A stretch of 36,902 bases of DNA from Sphingopyxis sp. UBA6723. GTDB taxonomy: Bacteria; Pseudomonadota; Alphaproteobacteria; Sphingomonadales; Sphingomonadaceae. Positions 1-8,900 of this stretch are shown here, one piece after another. The first letter of the stretch is position 1; every line of letters begins with the position of its first letter. The notes under the pieces are model-generated. The model saw only the letters and a program-made list of their open reading frames with translations. It did no database searches and was not told the origin of the DNA. The position numbers and the translations under genes are program-made. Location: the NCBI RefSeq assembly GCF_002454115.1, contig NZ_DKIH01000006.1, forward strand, positions 149,662-186,563, written 5' to 3'.

Positions 1-411
1 CCCCGCCAGTGGCTCGCCGCGGGCGCGATGGAAGAAAAGGTCGGCGCCGCGGTCGAACTGGTTTGGCGCAACGACGAGCTGACCGACCCGCCCGGTACAC
101 GCCCCGACGGCATGGGCGACGAACATCGCATGACCTGCGAAGTGCTTGAATGCGATGCCCCGCACCGGCTGGCGATCAGCTGGGGCAGCACCGGCGGCGT
201 GACCTTCACCCTGCGCGAACAGGGTGACGAGGTGCTGCTGACGATCACCCACCACCGCGTGACCGACCCCGCGGTCCTGCTCAACGTCAGCGCCGGCTGG
301 CATTCGCATGTCGATGTGCTGGAGGCAAAGCTGCGCGGCACCGCAGCCACGCCGCACTGGGTCAATTTCGTGCGCCTGCGCGGCGACTATATGGGGCGGC
401 TGGCAGGGTGA
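1..411 (+). CDS. SRPBCC (AHSA1-type) domain protein, 5' end outside window
   Basis: The frame is open from base 1, and residues before the first ATG at 28 (PRQWLAAGAM) already match the family, where a 'W..G.ME..VG...EL.W' stretch follows the first helix. The start therefore lies upstream and this is the C-terminal part of the protein. It reads on through a typical AHSA1/START-like fold: VELVWRNDEL, LECDAPHRLAISW, then alternating strands, and a final helix around GWHSHVDVLEAKL. Such proteins have a hydrophobic ligand cavity. In many bacteria they are encoded beside an ArsR-type repressor, which cannot be checked because the upstream DNA is missing. The ligand is unknown. A strong intrinsic terminator follows 22 bases after the stop, so this is the last gene of its transcript. 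Confidence 0.85.
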   Translation, partial: PRQWLAAGAMEEKVGAAVELVWRNDELTDPPGTRPDGMGDEHRMTCEVLECDAPHRLAISWGSTGGVTFTLREQGDEVLLTITHHRVTDPAVLLNVSAGWHSHVDVLEAKLRGTAATPHWVNFVRLRGDYMGRLAG

Positions 412-432
412 ACGCAATGTACTAGGTCAAAC

Positions 433-458
433 GGGGCCGTGAGAGCGGCCCCTTTTTT
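433..458 (+). terminator. Rho-independent terminator
   Basis: A perfect 7-bp stem (GGGGCCG / CGGCCCC) with a 6-base loop is followed directly by six T. It sits 22 bases after the SRPBCC stop codon and ends that transcript before the next plus-strand gene. Confidence 0.85.
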
Positions 459-515
459 GTGGCCAATCCCTTAACTGATCTATACGAGTAACACAGTTGA
501 ATGGGGAGCGCGACG

Positions 516-1511
516 ATGAAACGGAAATGGAAAATCACCCTCGGGCTAGTCGGCGCGCTGGTCGTGCTTGGTGCGGGCGGGGCGACGTGGATGATTGTCC
601 AGCCGCCAAAACCGGCGCGGGTCGTCGATGCGGGACCGACCGGCCAGCGCGTCGCCGACAACGGCATTTTCGCCAATTACTTCCCGGCTGCGGGCAACGC
701 CCCGTCTCCCGCGATCTTGTTGCTGGGCGGGTCCGAAGGCGGCCTGGGCAAGGACATGCACGCGCTGGCGCTGTTGCTGCAAGCGCAGGGCTACAGCACG
801 CTACAACTGGCCTATCACAACGCACCCGGCAAATCGGCGAAGCTCAGGAACATCCCGCTGGAAGATTTCTACAAAGGTCTCGACTGGCTCAAGCAGCAGC
901 CCGGGGTCGATCCGGGGCGGATCGCTATCATCGGCTATTCGAAGGGCGCCGAGGCTGGCCTGGTCGTCGCAACGCGCTATCCGGGCGTTCGCGCCGCGGT
1001 GCTGGGTATGCCGTCGAGTGTCGTGTGGGACGGCATGTCGGGCGAAAATTACATGTTCGGATCGTTCAACTCGTCGTGGAGCGAAAAGGGCGAGCCGCTC
1101 CCCCATCTTGCCTATAAAGGACAGCCCGGCGCCGACGGGCTGATGCCGGTGTTTGTGAACGGCCTCAAGCAAATGGACGCCAATCCCGCCGCCATCATCC
1201 CGGTCGAGAAATTTCAGGGCAAGCTGATGCTCGTCTGCGGCGAGGCCGAAAAACTGTGGCCGAGCTGCCCGATGACCGACCAGATCGTCGCGCGCGCCGA
1301 AAAAATGGCGGCGCCCGCGCCGATCGTGTTGCGGTACAAGGATGCCGGGCATGGCGTGATGGGGGCGCCCTTTACCGACGCCAAGACACGCCGGAACTGG
1401 GCACAGCTGGGCGGCACCGAGGCCGGCAATGCTGCGGCGCGCGCCGACAGCTGGGCAAAGATCAGCGCCTTTTTGCGCGCCGAGCTGGGCACCAAAGCTA
1501 AGGCCGACTGA
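516..1511 (+). CDS. Membrane-anchored alpha/beta hydrolase, acyl-CoA thioester hydrolase/BAAT C-terminal type
   Basis: A 331-residue protein. An ATG at 501 is also in frame, but the GGGGAG at 503-508 lies 7 bases before the ATG at 516 and is better read as its ribosome binding site. KRKWK followed by a hydrophobic run at residues 7-29 suggests an uncleaved signal anchor, leaving the enzyme on the periplasmic side. The nucleophile elbow is GYSKGAE (Ser142); the histidine is in DAGHGV (His279); the acid is probably a glutamate in LVCGEAEKLW (Glu243 or Glu245), where relatives usually have a Gly-Asp/Glu-Asp run. LLGGSEGG near residues 70-76 fits the oxyanion region. These features match the BAAT/acyl-CoA thioesterase C-terminal domain family without its N-terminal domain. 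The substrate is unknown, and esterase or peptidase activity is equally possible. It stands alone between a terminator and a repeat. Confidence 0.82.
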   Translation: MKRKWKITLGLVGALVVLGAGGATWMIVQPPKPARVVDAGPTGQRVADNGIFANYFPAAGNAPSPAILLLGGSEGGLGKDMHALALLLQAQGYSTLQLAYHNAPGKSAKLRNIPLEDFYKGLDWLKQQPGVDPGRIAIIGYSKGAEAGLVVATRYPGVRAAVLGMPSSVVWDGMSGENYMFGSFNSSWSEKGEPLPHLAYKGQPGADGLMPVFVNGLKQMDANPAAIIPVEKFQGKLMLVCGEAEKLWPSCPMTDQIVARAEKMAAPAPIVLRYKDAGHGVMGAPFTDAKTRRNWAQLGGTEAGNAAARADSWAKISAFLRAELGTKAKAD

Positions 1512-1614
1512 GGTCGATTGCCGCAGATTGGCTCGAAACACCCGTCCGTTGTCATGCGGTAGCGAGGATTTGTCCCGCCATCGTCACCCTCGAACGAGAC
1601 ACGTGGCTCGTTCG

Positions 1615-1666
1615 ACTTGATCCGGGGTCCATCCAGCGGCCGTGGCGATGGATCCCGGATCAAGTC
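1615..1666. repeat. REP-like inverted repeat, copy 1
   Basis: Arms at 1615-1633 and 1648-1666 (19 bp, one mismatch) surround a 14-base spacer. The right half continues to 1676 with the GGGATGACG end seen in the other copies. Just to the left, TCGAACGAG / CTCGTTCGA (about 1590-1616) forms another perfect 9-bp stem where the left hairpin would be expected, so this copy looks rearranged. It lies between two plus-strand genes. Confidence 0.7.
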
Positions 1667-1767
1667 CGGGATGACGATAGTGTAAAAGTTGGCGGCAGAT
1701 CCCCACCCCAACGCCCCCAGCCACCCATCACCTTGCGATCTCCCCCGCACCCGATTACCACTCCCGC

Positions 1768-2343
1768 ATGACCGCCGACAAAATTTTCATCAGCGCCAAC
1801 GACCTCCTCGCCGATTCTCTGCGGCTCGGGATGCAGGTGATCGACAGCGGGTTCAAACCGACCCACCTTGTCGGCATCTGGCGCGGCGGCGCGCCGGTCG
1901 GGATCGCGGTGCAGGAATTGCTCGATTATCACGGCCAGCATTGCGACCATATCGCCATCCGCACCTCCTCCTACCACGGCATCGACCGCCAGGATCCCGA
2001 AGTGAAGGTGTTTGCCTTGGGTTATCTGATCGACACGCTCGATCCCGAAGACCGGCTGCTGATCATCGACGATGTGTTCGATAGCGGGCGCAGCATCCGC
2101 GCCTTCATCGCCGAGCTGAAAGCGCGCTGCCGCCACAATATGCCGCGCGACATCCGCATCGCGACCGTCTGGTTCAAACCCGGGCGCAACGTCACCGATC
2201 TGCGCCCCGATTTTTTCGTCCACGAAACCGACCAGTGGCTGATTTTCCCGCACGAGATCGACGGGCTGACGATCGAGGAGATCCGCGAACACAAGCCCGA
2301 GGCGGCGATCATCCTGCGCGAAGAGGGCACCAACGATGCATGA
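1768..2343 (+). CDS. Hypoxanthine/purine phosphoribosyltransferase family protein
   Basis: A 191-residue type I phosphoribosyltransferase. The PRPP-binding loop is at residues 97-110 (LLIIDDVFDSGRSI), with the two acidic residues followed by the DSGRS phosphate loop. WRGGAPVG at 38-45 forms the pyrophosphate loop. The family joins a purine base to PRPP to give the nucleoside monophosphate and pyrophosphate. The stop codon overlaps the start of the next gene by 8 bases, so the two are translationally coupled. That neighbour deaminates adenine, whose product hypoxanthine would be the natural substrate here to give IMP. Guanine or xanthine cannot be ruled out from sequence. The length is normal for the family and the protein is cytoplasmic. 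Confidence 0.85.
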   Translation: MTADKIFISANDLLADSLRLGMQVIDSGFKPTHLVGIWRGGAPVGIAVQELLDYHGQHCDHIAIRTSSYHGIDRQDPEVKVFALGYLIDTLDPEDRLLIIDDVFDSGRSIRAFIAELKARCRHNMPRDIRIATVWFKPGRNVTDLRPDFFVHETDQWLIFPHEIDGLTIEEIREHKPEAAIILREEGTNDA

Positions 2344-3367
2344 AGGCTTCGCCTCTCCCGCCGACCGCGCTGCCTTCATCGCTGCGTTGCCCAAAGCCGA
2401 ATTGCACCTCCATATCGAAGGCTCGCTCGAACCCGAGCTGATGTTCGAACTCGCACAGCGCAACGGCGTCTCCATCCCCTTCGCCAATGTTGAAGAGGTC
2501 CGCGCCGCCTACGCCTTCTCCAACCTTCAGGATTTCCTCGACATCTATTATCAGGGGATGGGCGTGCTCATCACCGAGCAGGATTTCTTCGACCTCACTG
2601 CCGCCTATCTCGCCCGCGCCCATACCGACGCGGTGCGCCACGTCGAAATCTTCTTCGATCCGCAGGGGCATACCGCGCGCGGCATCGCGTTCGAAACCGT
2701 TGTCCGCGGCATCACCCGCGCCCTCGATGACGCGCGCGAACGCTATGGCATGACCTCGAAGCTGATCATGTGTTTCCTCCGCCACCTCAGCGAAGCCGAC
2801 GCCGAGACGACCCTCGACGAGGCACTGCCCTTTCTCGACCGCATCGACGGTGTCGGCCTCGACAGCTCGGAAAACGGCCATCCGCCGTCCAAGTTCGAAC
2901 GCGTCTTCGCCCGCGCCCGCGCGCTCGGGCTGAACATCGTCGCCCATGCCGGCGAAGAAGGCCCGCCCGACTATGTGGTCGAAGCGCTCGATCTGCTGAA
3001 TGTCGATCGCATCGACCATGGCAACCGCAGCCTCGAAGACCCCGCCCTCGTCGCGCGTCTCGCCGCCCGGGGCATCACGCTCACCGTCTGCCCGCTGTCG
3101 AACCTCAAGCTCTGCGTCGTGGGCGACATGACCGCGCATCCGCTGAAAATCATGCTCGATGCAGGACTCCACGCCACCGTGAACAGCGACGATCCCAGCT
3201 ATTTCGGCGGTTATGTCAACGCCAATTATCACGCGGTCGCCGACGCGCTCGACCTGTCGAAGGCTGACCTCGTCACGCTGGCGCGCAACAGCTTCACAGG
3301 GTCGTTTCTGGATGATGCGGCGAAAGCGAGGCACCTAGCGGCGATTGACACTTACGATTGCAGCTAA
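2336..3367 (+). CDS. Adenosine deaminase family protein, probably adenine deaminase (Aah1-type)
   Basis: A 343-residue amidohydrolase of the ADA family. Metal ligands are visible: HLH at 24/26, His204 in HAGEEG with general acid Glu207, His228 in IDHGNRS, and Asp285-Asp286 in NSDDPSYF. Subfamily marks include VEIFFDPQGHT (103-113), GLDSSENGHPPSKF (174-187) and CPLSNLKLCVVGDM (252-265). As I recall, these are shared with bacterial and yeast enzymes shown to act on adenine rather than adenosine, while true adenosine deaminases carry a GDE-type motif at the second site. The expected reaction is adenine + water giving hypoxanthine + ammonia. It overlaps the phosphoribosyltransferase gene by 8 bases, which fits a two-step adenine-to-IMP salvage route. 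Automatic annotation will often call it 'adenosine deaminase'. Confidence 0.85.
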   Translation: MHEGFASPADRAAFIAALPKAELHLHIEGSLEPELMFELAQRNGVSIPFANVEEVRAAYAFSNLQDFLDIYYQGMGVLITEQDFFDLTAAYLARAHTDAVRHVEIFFDPQGHTARGIAFETVVRGITRALDDARERYGMTSKLIMCFLRHLSEADAETTLDEALPFLDRIDGVGLDSSENGHPPSKFERVFARARALGLNIVAHAGEEGPPDYVVEALDLLNVDRIDHGNRSLEDPALVARLAARGITLTVCPLSNLKLCVVGDMTAHPLKIMLDAGLHATVNSDDPSYFGGYVNANYHAVADALDLSKADLVTLARNSFTGSFLDDAAKARHLAAIDTYDCS

Positions 3368-3386
3368 AGTCCAGCGTTCAAATCAT

Positions 3387-3464
3387 CGTCATCCCGGCGA
3401 AGGCCGGGATCTCGCCGGTGCGCAAATAAGATAGGGTGAGATCCCGGCCTCCGCCGGGATGACG
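3387..3464. repeat. REP-like inverted repeat, copy 2
   Basis: Two 27-bp arms (3387-3413 and 3438-3464) are reverse complements with a single mismatch, separated by 24 bases. Each arm also folds on itself (ATCCCGGC / GCCGGGAT with a GAAG loop in the left arm). It lies between the convergent deaminase and mreB genes and could end transcription from both sides. Confidence 0.85.
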
Positions 3465-3500
3465 AAGTGGGAAGGGCAGCTGCGCCCGCTCGATCGCGCC

Positions 3501-4541
3501 TTACGCCGCAATCAACACCCCATGATATGTCCGGTCCTCGAACGCCTGCCCCGCGCCCATCGCGACGCAGATCAGCGCATTCTCCGCCACCCGCACCGAC
3601 AATCCCGTCGCCTCGGCGATCGCGACGTCCATCCGGCGCAGCAACGCGCCGCCGCCGGTCAGCGTAATCCCCTCGTCGATGATGTCCGCCGACAATTCGG
3701 GGGGCGTCTGTTCCAGCGCGGCGCGCACCGCGGCCACGATCTGCCCAACCGGTTCGGCCAGCGCCTCGGCGATCTCGGCCTCAGTCACCTGCACCTCCGC
3801 GGGTCGGCCATTGACCAGGTCGCGGCCCTTGACCGCGATCGTCATGCCGTCACCCTCGGGCGCCACGGCGCAGCCGATTGCCAGCTTGACGCGCTCGGCG
3901 GTCATTTCGCCGATCATCAGATTATGTTTGCGGCGGATGTAGGACGAGATCATGTCGTCCATCTTGTCGCCGCCGACGCGCACCGAATTGCTGTACGCGA
4001 TGCCGCCCAGCGACAGGATCGCGACCTCGGTCGTGCCGCCGCCGATATCGACGACCATCGCGCCCAATGGCGCGGTGACGTCCAGTCCGGCGCCAATCGC
4101 CGCGGCGAGCGATTCCTCGATCAGCTGCACCGATACCGCGCCCGCGTTCGACGCCGCATCGCGGATCGCGCGGCGTTCGACCATCGTCGATCCCGACGGG
4201 ACACAGATCACGACATTGCTGCGCTGGCGCAACCGGCTCGGGCCGCCGAGCGCCTTGTCGATGAAATGTTTGATCATCTGTTCGGCGACATCGATGTCGG
4301 CAATCACCCCGTCGCGCAGCGGGCGGATCGCCTGGATATTGCTCGGCGTCTTGCCCATCATCAGCTTGGCCTCGTTGCCGACGACCTTGACCCGCCGCAC
4401 CCCATCGCGCGTTTCCAGCGCGACAACCGACGGTTCGTTCAGCACGATGCCCTTGTCGCGGACATAGACGACGGTGTTCACAGTCCCCAGATCGATGGCC
4501 ATGTCATGCGCGGCTGAACCGAACCGATTAAAAAATTTCAT
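3501..4541 (-). CDS. mreB: MreB-family actin-like protein, solo paralogue
   Basis: A 346-residue protein with the actin-fold nucleotide motifs of MreB: phosphate-1 AIDLGTVNTVVYV (15-27), phosphate-2 VVDIGGGTTEVAI, and the adenosine motif GITLTGGGALL near the C-terminus. MreB forms membrane-bound filaments that guide lateral wall synthesis. Two things point to a paralogue rather than the main housekeeping gene. No mreC, mreD, pbp2 or rodA follows: upstream on the minus strand is non-coding and downstream is a convergent gene. The C-terminal block, usually of the form PLxCVAxGxGxxLE, reads NALICVAMGAGQAFED here and ends in an unusual TYHGVLIAA tail. The start codon at 4541 has only a weak ribosome binding site. 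Whether it filaments or has a specialised role cannot be told from sequence. Confidence 0.88.
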   Translation of the reverse strand: MKFFNRFGSAAHDMAIDLGTVNTVVYVRDKGIVLNEPSVVALETRDGVRRVKVVGNEAKLMMGKTPSNIQAIRPLRDGVIADIDVAEQMIKHFIDKALGGPSRLRQRSNVVICVPSGSTMVERRAIRDAASNAGAVSVQLIEESLAAAIGAGLDVTAPLGAMVVDIGGGTTEVAILSLGGIAYSNSVRVGGDKMDDMISSYIRRKHNLMIGEMTAERVKLAIGCAVAPEGDGMTIAVKGRDLVNGRPAEVQVTEAEIAEALAEPVGQIVAAVRAALEQTPPELSADIIDEGITLTGGGALLRRMDVAIAEATGLSVRVAENALICVAMGAGQAFEDRTYHGVLIAA

Positions 4542-4766
4542 ATGCGCCGAACGCCCCCGGTGATGCGGATTGGAGAATCGGGGACGCGCGCGACCACGCC
4601 CGCAACACCCGTGGATTTCGGCTTGTGACGATGGTTAAATCGCGTCAACGCTGCTGGCGCAGACCGTTGGTTTCTTAGGGCCGGACGAGCCAAACGCGCC
4701 ATTTGCCGCCCCAACCCAACGGTTCGTCGTTCCGACTGCCCATTCATCGATGGCGCGCAGGGTCCG

Positions 4767-5243
4767 CTAATCGCGATCGGGAACGATGAATTTCAGGCCC
4801 TGCAATTTGACGATCCGGTCGTCGATACAAACCGGCGCGGCGATCAGGCGCATCCAGCGCGGCGCGGCGGTAGCGGGCTTGATTTCCACGTCGAGGGTAA
4901 AGCCGCGGCGATGCTTGATGGCATAAGCGCGCAATTTTTCCATCGCCGCGCGCGACCCCTCTTCGTACAGCGCGACGCTTTTTTCGCGCGTCACCGCGGC
5001 GCCGCGCGGCAGGCCGAAAATATCATAGACCTCGCTCGACCAGCTGAGGCGGTTGCCCGCGGCCAGGTCGCATTCCCACCAGCCGGACTGGCCATGCAAC
5101 GCGCGGTTTTCCGCGGCCAGGTCGGCCATATCGGCGACCGCGTCGAGCGTACCGGTGCCGTGCAACTGACCCAGCGCGAAATAGCGCGCGCGTTCGTACA
5201 GCGGCCAACTGTGGTGCACGGGCAAGGGATGGGTCGGCTTCAA
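4767..5243 (-). CDS. PAS-fold protein without output domain
   Basis: A 158-residue protein. From about residue 50 the pattern GWWECDLAAGNRLSWSSEVYDIFGLP is followed by a helix region and then RGFTLDVEIKPATAAPRWMRLIAAPV. This is the standard PAS_3/PAC strand order (sensory PAS fold of many sensor kinases and GGDEF proteins). No kinase, GGDEF, EAL or HTH domain follows, so it would be a stand-alone sensor or a partner for another protein. The N-terminal ~45 residues (HHSWPLYERARYFALGQLHG) are not part of the PAS core and may be a helix for dimerisation. It lies in the same direction as the RNase H-like gene upstream, with an 85-base gap. Ligand and partner are unknown. Confidence 0.7.
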   Translation of the reverse strand: MKPTHPLPVHHSWPLYERARYFALGQLHGTGTLDAVADMADLAAENRALHGQSGWWECDLAAGNRLSWSSEVYDIFGLPRGAAVTREKSVALYEEGSRAAMEKLRAYAIKHRRGFTLDVEIKPATAAPRWMRLIAAPVCIDDRIVKLQGLKFIVPDRD

Positions 5244-5328
5244 CGCACCGGTCTTTCCTGTTTTGACATGGGGATAGCGGATGCTCCCCCACCGGCACTA
5301 GTACATGGCGGTTACCGAATCGGCAATT

Positions 5329-5712
5329 TTATCGCTGCCATCCGCGCGCCAGCGCGATGCCGGCCAAATTCTGGGTGCGCTTGACGTGCTTGACGCGCGG
5401 GGCGGGACCATCGCCGACCAACGATCGAAAGGCGGCCAGATGCGACGCCGCATTCCCGCGCGCCGTCATCGTGCCATTCGCCTGACCCACCACCGCTGCG
5501 GCATCGCCCAGCAGGACAAAATCCGACAGGCCATGCGTCTGCGCCAGCCGCAGCGCCGCGATCAGCGCCAGCCATTCGGCATCCAGGCTGCTGCCCGTTC
5601 CCACGTCGCGGTCGACCGCGGCGACCCCGCCGACCACGACGGCAATCTCCATGACGCCGGGATTGGGGCGGCACCCGCCATCGAAATAGATTCTGGTGCG
5701 GCGCCGTATCAT
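5329..5712 (-). CDS. RNase H-like (RVT_3-type) domain protein, atypical
   Basis: A 127-residue protein with the RNase H fold signature YFDGGCRPNPG (Asp11), DAEWLAL (Glu46), and LLGDAAAVVGQANG (Asp70). These are the first three carboxylates of the two-metal active site. The fourth, usually Asp in an 'N..AD.LA' motif near the C-terminus, is replaced: the text reads NLAGIALARG, with Gly118 in the Asp position. Stand-alone proteins of this group are often called 'reverse transcriptase-like' or RnhA-like; there is no reverse transcriptase here. It may cut RNA in RNA-DNA hybrids weakly or not at all. The first codon at 5712 has a GGGGGAGCGA just upstream, a good ribosome binding site. Confidence 0.72.
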   Translation of the reverse strand: MIRRRTRIYFDGGCRPNPGVMEIAVVVGGVAAVDRDVGTGSSLDAEWLALIAALRLAQTHGLSDFVLLGDAAAVVGQANGTMTARGNAASHLAAFRSLVGDGPAPRVKHVKRTQNLAGIALARGWQR

Positions 5713-5950
5713 TCGCTCCCCCTAGTCCCTCGGCCCACATCGCGCACCAAAAAGCCCGCCGCAGGGGCCGCGATGTACCGGGTCATCGCCAACCCGCGCG
5801 CCAGTGATGGCCATCACACCCCTGAAAAGCGCCGCAACATAAGAGGATCGAAGGCAGCCGCCATCGTCCGCGGCGTCGGACCATCCTCGCGCCGCTAACA
5901 ATATCCTAATTTATCGGTATCTTGGGTCAAAACAGGGAATATGCAGCGTC

Positions 5951-8900
5951 ATGGCCGACCGTCGACATCGCCTTTTCGCGTTTCTGCTCGCCGCGCCGCT
6001 ATGGACCGCGGCACCGCTGGCCTTTGCGCAGGACGCGGCGCCCGCCAGCCCGCCACCAGCCAGCACGCTGGACGCCGACCAGCAAAAAATGATGGATCTG
6101 ATGAACCGCGGCATCGACCTCGAACGCGGCGGCAAACTGCGCGAGGCAGGCGAGGTTTATCGACGTTGGATTGACGAGGCGACCAAGCGGTACGGCGCCG
6201 ACGGTCTGATCACCAGCCTTGGCTATCGGCTGCTCGCCGGCAATTTGGAGGAGCAAAGCGAGTTTAAGGCGGCGGAGACCCATTGGCGGCGCCTGCTCGC
6301 GATCAACACCAGGCTGCTTGGGAGCAAGGATGACGAGACGCTGACCGCCACCGGCTTCCTCGCCACCAATCTGGCCAAACAGGGTCGCCCGGCGGAGGCC
6401 TTGCCGCTGCGCCGGGCGCTGCTTGATGCACGCACCGCCCAATTTGGCCTGCAACATGCCAAGACGATCGCGGCGACCGGCAATCTTGCCGGCCTGCTGG
6501 TCGAACTCGGCGATATGCAGGGCGCCGAGACCCTTTTCCGCCAGGCGCTTGCCGCCAACATCGCGCTTCATGGCGAACAGCACCGCGAAACCGCGTCGCA
6601 ATATGCCAATCTTGCCGTCACCCTGCGCAGCCTCGGACGGTTCCAAGAGGCGGCGACGATGCTCGACAAGGCGCTGGCGATCGACGAGGGGCTGACCGGC
6701 CCGAACGGCCCCGACGTCGCGCTGCACCATTATAACCGCGCGGTGAACTTTACCGAACTCGGGCGCTATGCCGAAGCCGAGACCGCGGCGAACCGCGCGC
6801 TCACCATCTGGCGCGCGACAAAGGGCGACGACAGCACCCAAGCGGCGCTGGGCTATACCGTGCTCGGCTACAGCTATGGGCTGACCGGGCGGTTCGCCGA
6901 CGCGGACGCCGCCTATCGCAAAGCGCTGGCGATCCGCACCAAGCGGCTTGGTGAGGCGCACCCGCTGACCGCCGAAGCGTCGAACAACCTCGCGCTCAAC
7001 ATGGACAATCAGGGTTTGCCACCCACCGCGATCGAGCCGCTGATCCGCAAGGCGCTCGACACGACGCGCCGCGCGTTCGGCGAGAGCAGCGAGCGCACCG
7101 CAACGCTATATGCCAATGTCGCGCATAATCTGAACCAGCAGGGCCGTTATGCCGAGGCGGAGCCGATGTACCGGCGCGCGCTCGACATCCAGGCGGGGAT
7201 CGCCGGTCGCGACCATCCATCCTATGCCACCACGCTGATCAACCTGGGCTATAATCTGCGCGACGGCGGTCAGGGCGAACGCGCCGAACCATTGATGCGC
7301 CAGGCGCTCGACGTCTTTCGGGCCAAATTCGGTGAGGATAATCCCGAAACCGCCTGGGCCTATCTCAGCCTCGGCACGTTATTGGGCGGTCTCGGCCGTC
7401 CCGCCGAAGAGGCGGACATGACGGGGAAAGCGCTCGCCATCCGGCGCCGCTTGCTGGGCGAGGATCATCCGCTGACCGCGGTCGCGTACAACAATGTCGG
7501 TTCGGCGCTCGTCCGCAGCGACCGCAGCGGGCCGGGCGACCGCGCCGCCGAACCCTATTACCGGCAAGCGCTGGCGATCCTGCGGCGGAGCGTCGGCGAT
7601 GCGCATATCGACACTGCCCGCGCTTATGAAAATCTGGCGCTGACCCTGCTGCGCCAGGGCAAAGCCGCCGAAGCCGAGCCACTGGCCGCGAACGCGGTCG
7701 CGATCCTGCGTCGCCTGAACGAACAAGGCGCCGCGGGCAGCGGCGCGGTCGGACTGGCGGCGCTCGACCGGCAACAGGCCGCGCCCGACCGCGGCATTTT
7801 CACCACCTATATGAATGCCGCCTTCGGCCTGATGGACGTCACCCCGGATGCCACGCAGCAGGCGGCGATTCAGGACCGCGCCTTTCGCGCTGCACAGGAT
7901 GCGATCGCCTCGGCATCGGGCCGCGCGGTGCTGCAAACCGCGGCGCGCGGCGCCGCCAAGACGCCGCAAATGGCCGAAGCCGTGCGCCAGGAACAGGATC
8001 TCGCCGCCAAGGCCAATCTGGTCGACAAGAACCTGCTGCGCGCCCTCGCCGCCCGCCAACCGGTCGAGGTCGCGCGGCTGCGCGGCGAACTCGACACGGT
8101 GCAGGCCGAACTCGCCAGCGTCAGCGCGCTGATCGACAAGAAATACCCCGCCTATCGCCAGCTTGTTTCGCCCCGCCCGATCAGCATCGCCGAAGCACAG
8201 CGGGCGCTGCGTCCGGGCGAGGCGCTGTTGCTGATGACCGAGGCGGCGAATGCGCTGCACCTGTTCGTCGTCACCCCCGCTTCGGTCGGATGGAGCCGCC
8301 CGGGCAAGGACATTGCGGTCATCCTCAAACAGATTTCGGACCTGCGCTGCGACGTCGATTTCGCGACCTGCTCGGCCGCGCGCAAGGCCGAACTCGACGC
8401 ACTGCCGATGTCGGCGCTCGAACTGGAAGGGCATCGCCGCTTCGACCTCGACACCGCCAACGCGCTGTACAAGAGCCTGATCGAACCGATCGAACCCCTG
8501 CTCAAGGACAGCCAGCGCATCTATGTCGCGAGCTCGGGCAAGCTTGGCGACCTGCCGCTCGCGATGCTGTCGGCAACCGCCCGGCCCGCGGGTGCCGACA
8601 TCGCCGACCCCGACACGCTCGCCCGTGCCGGTTGGCTGTCCGACCGCTTTGCCTTTACCAGCCTGCCCGCGGTCGCGGCGCTGACCCTGGCGCGCGACCC
8701 GCGGCCCGCGCGCCGCAACACGCGGTTCAGCGGTTATGGTGCGCCCGTCCTGATCGGCGGCGACACCGGCTCGCGCGCCGGGATCGGCGTGTTTCGCGGC
8801 ATGTCGGAATCGGGGGCGCCGCTCGCCGATCCCGACGCCCTGCGCCGCCTTGCGCCGCTGCCCGGGACGAAGGTCGAACTGGCGGCGATGGCGAAATTGT

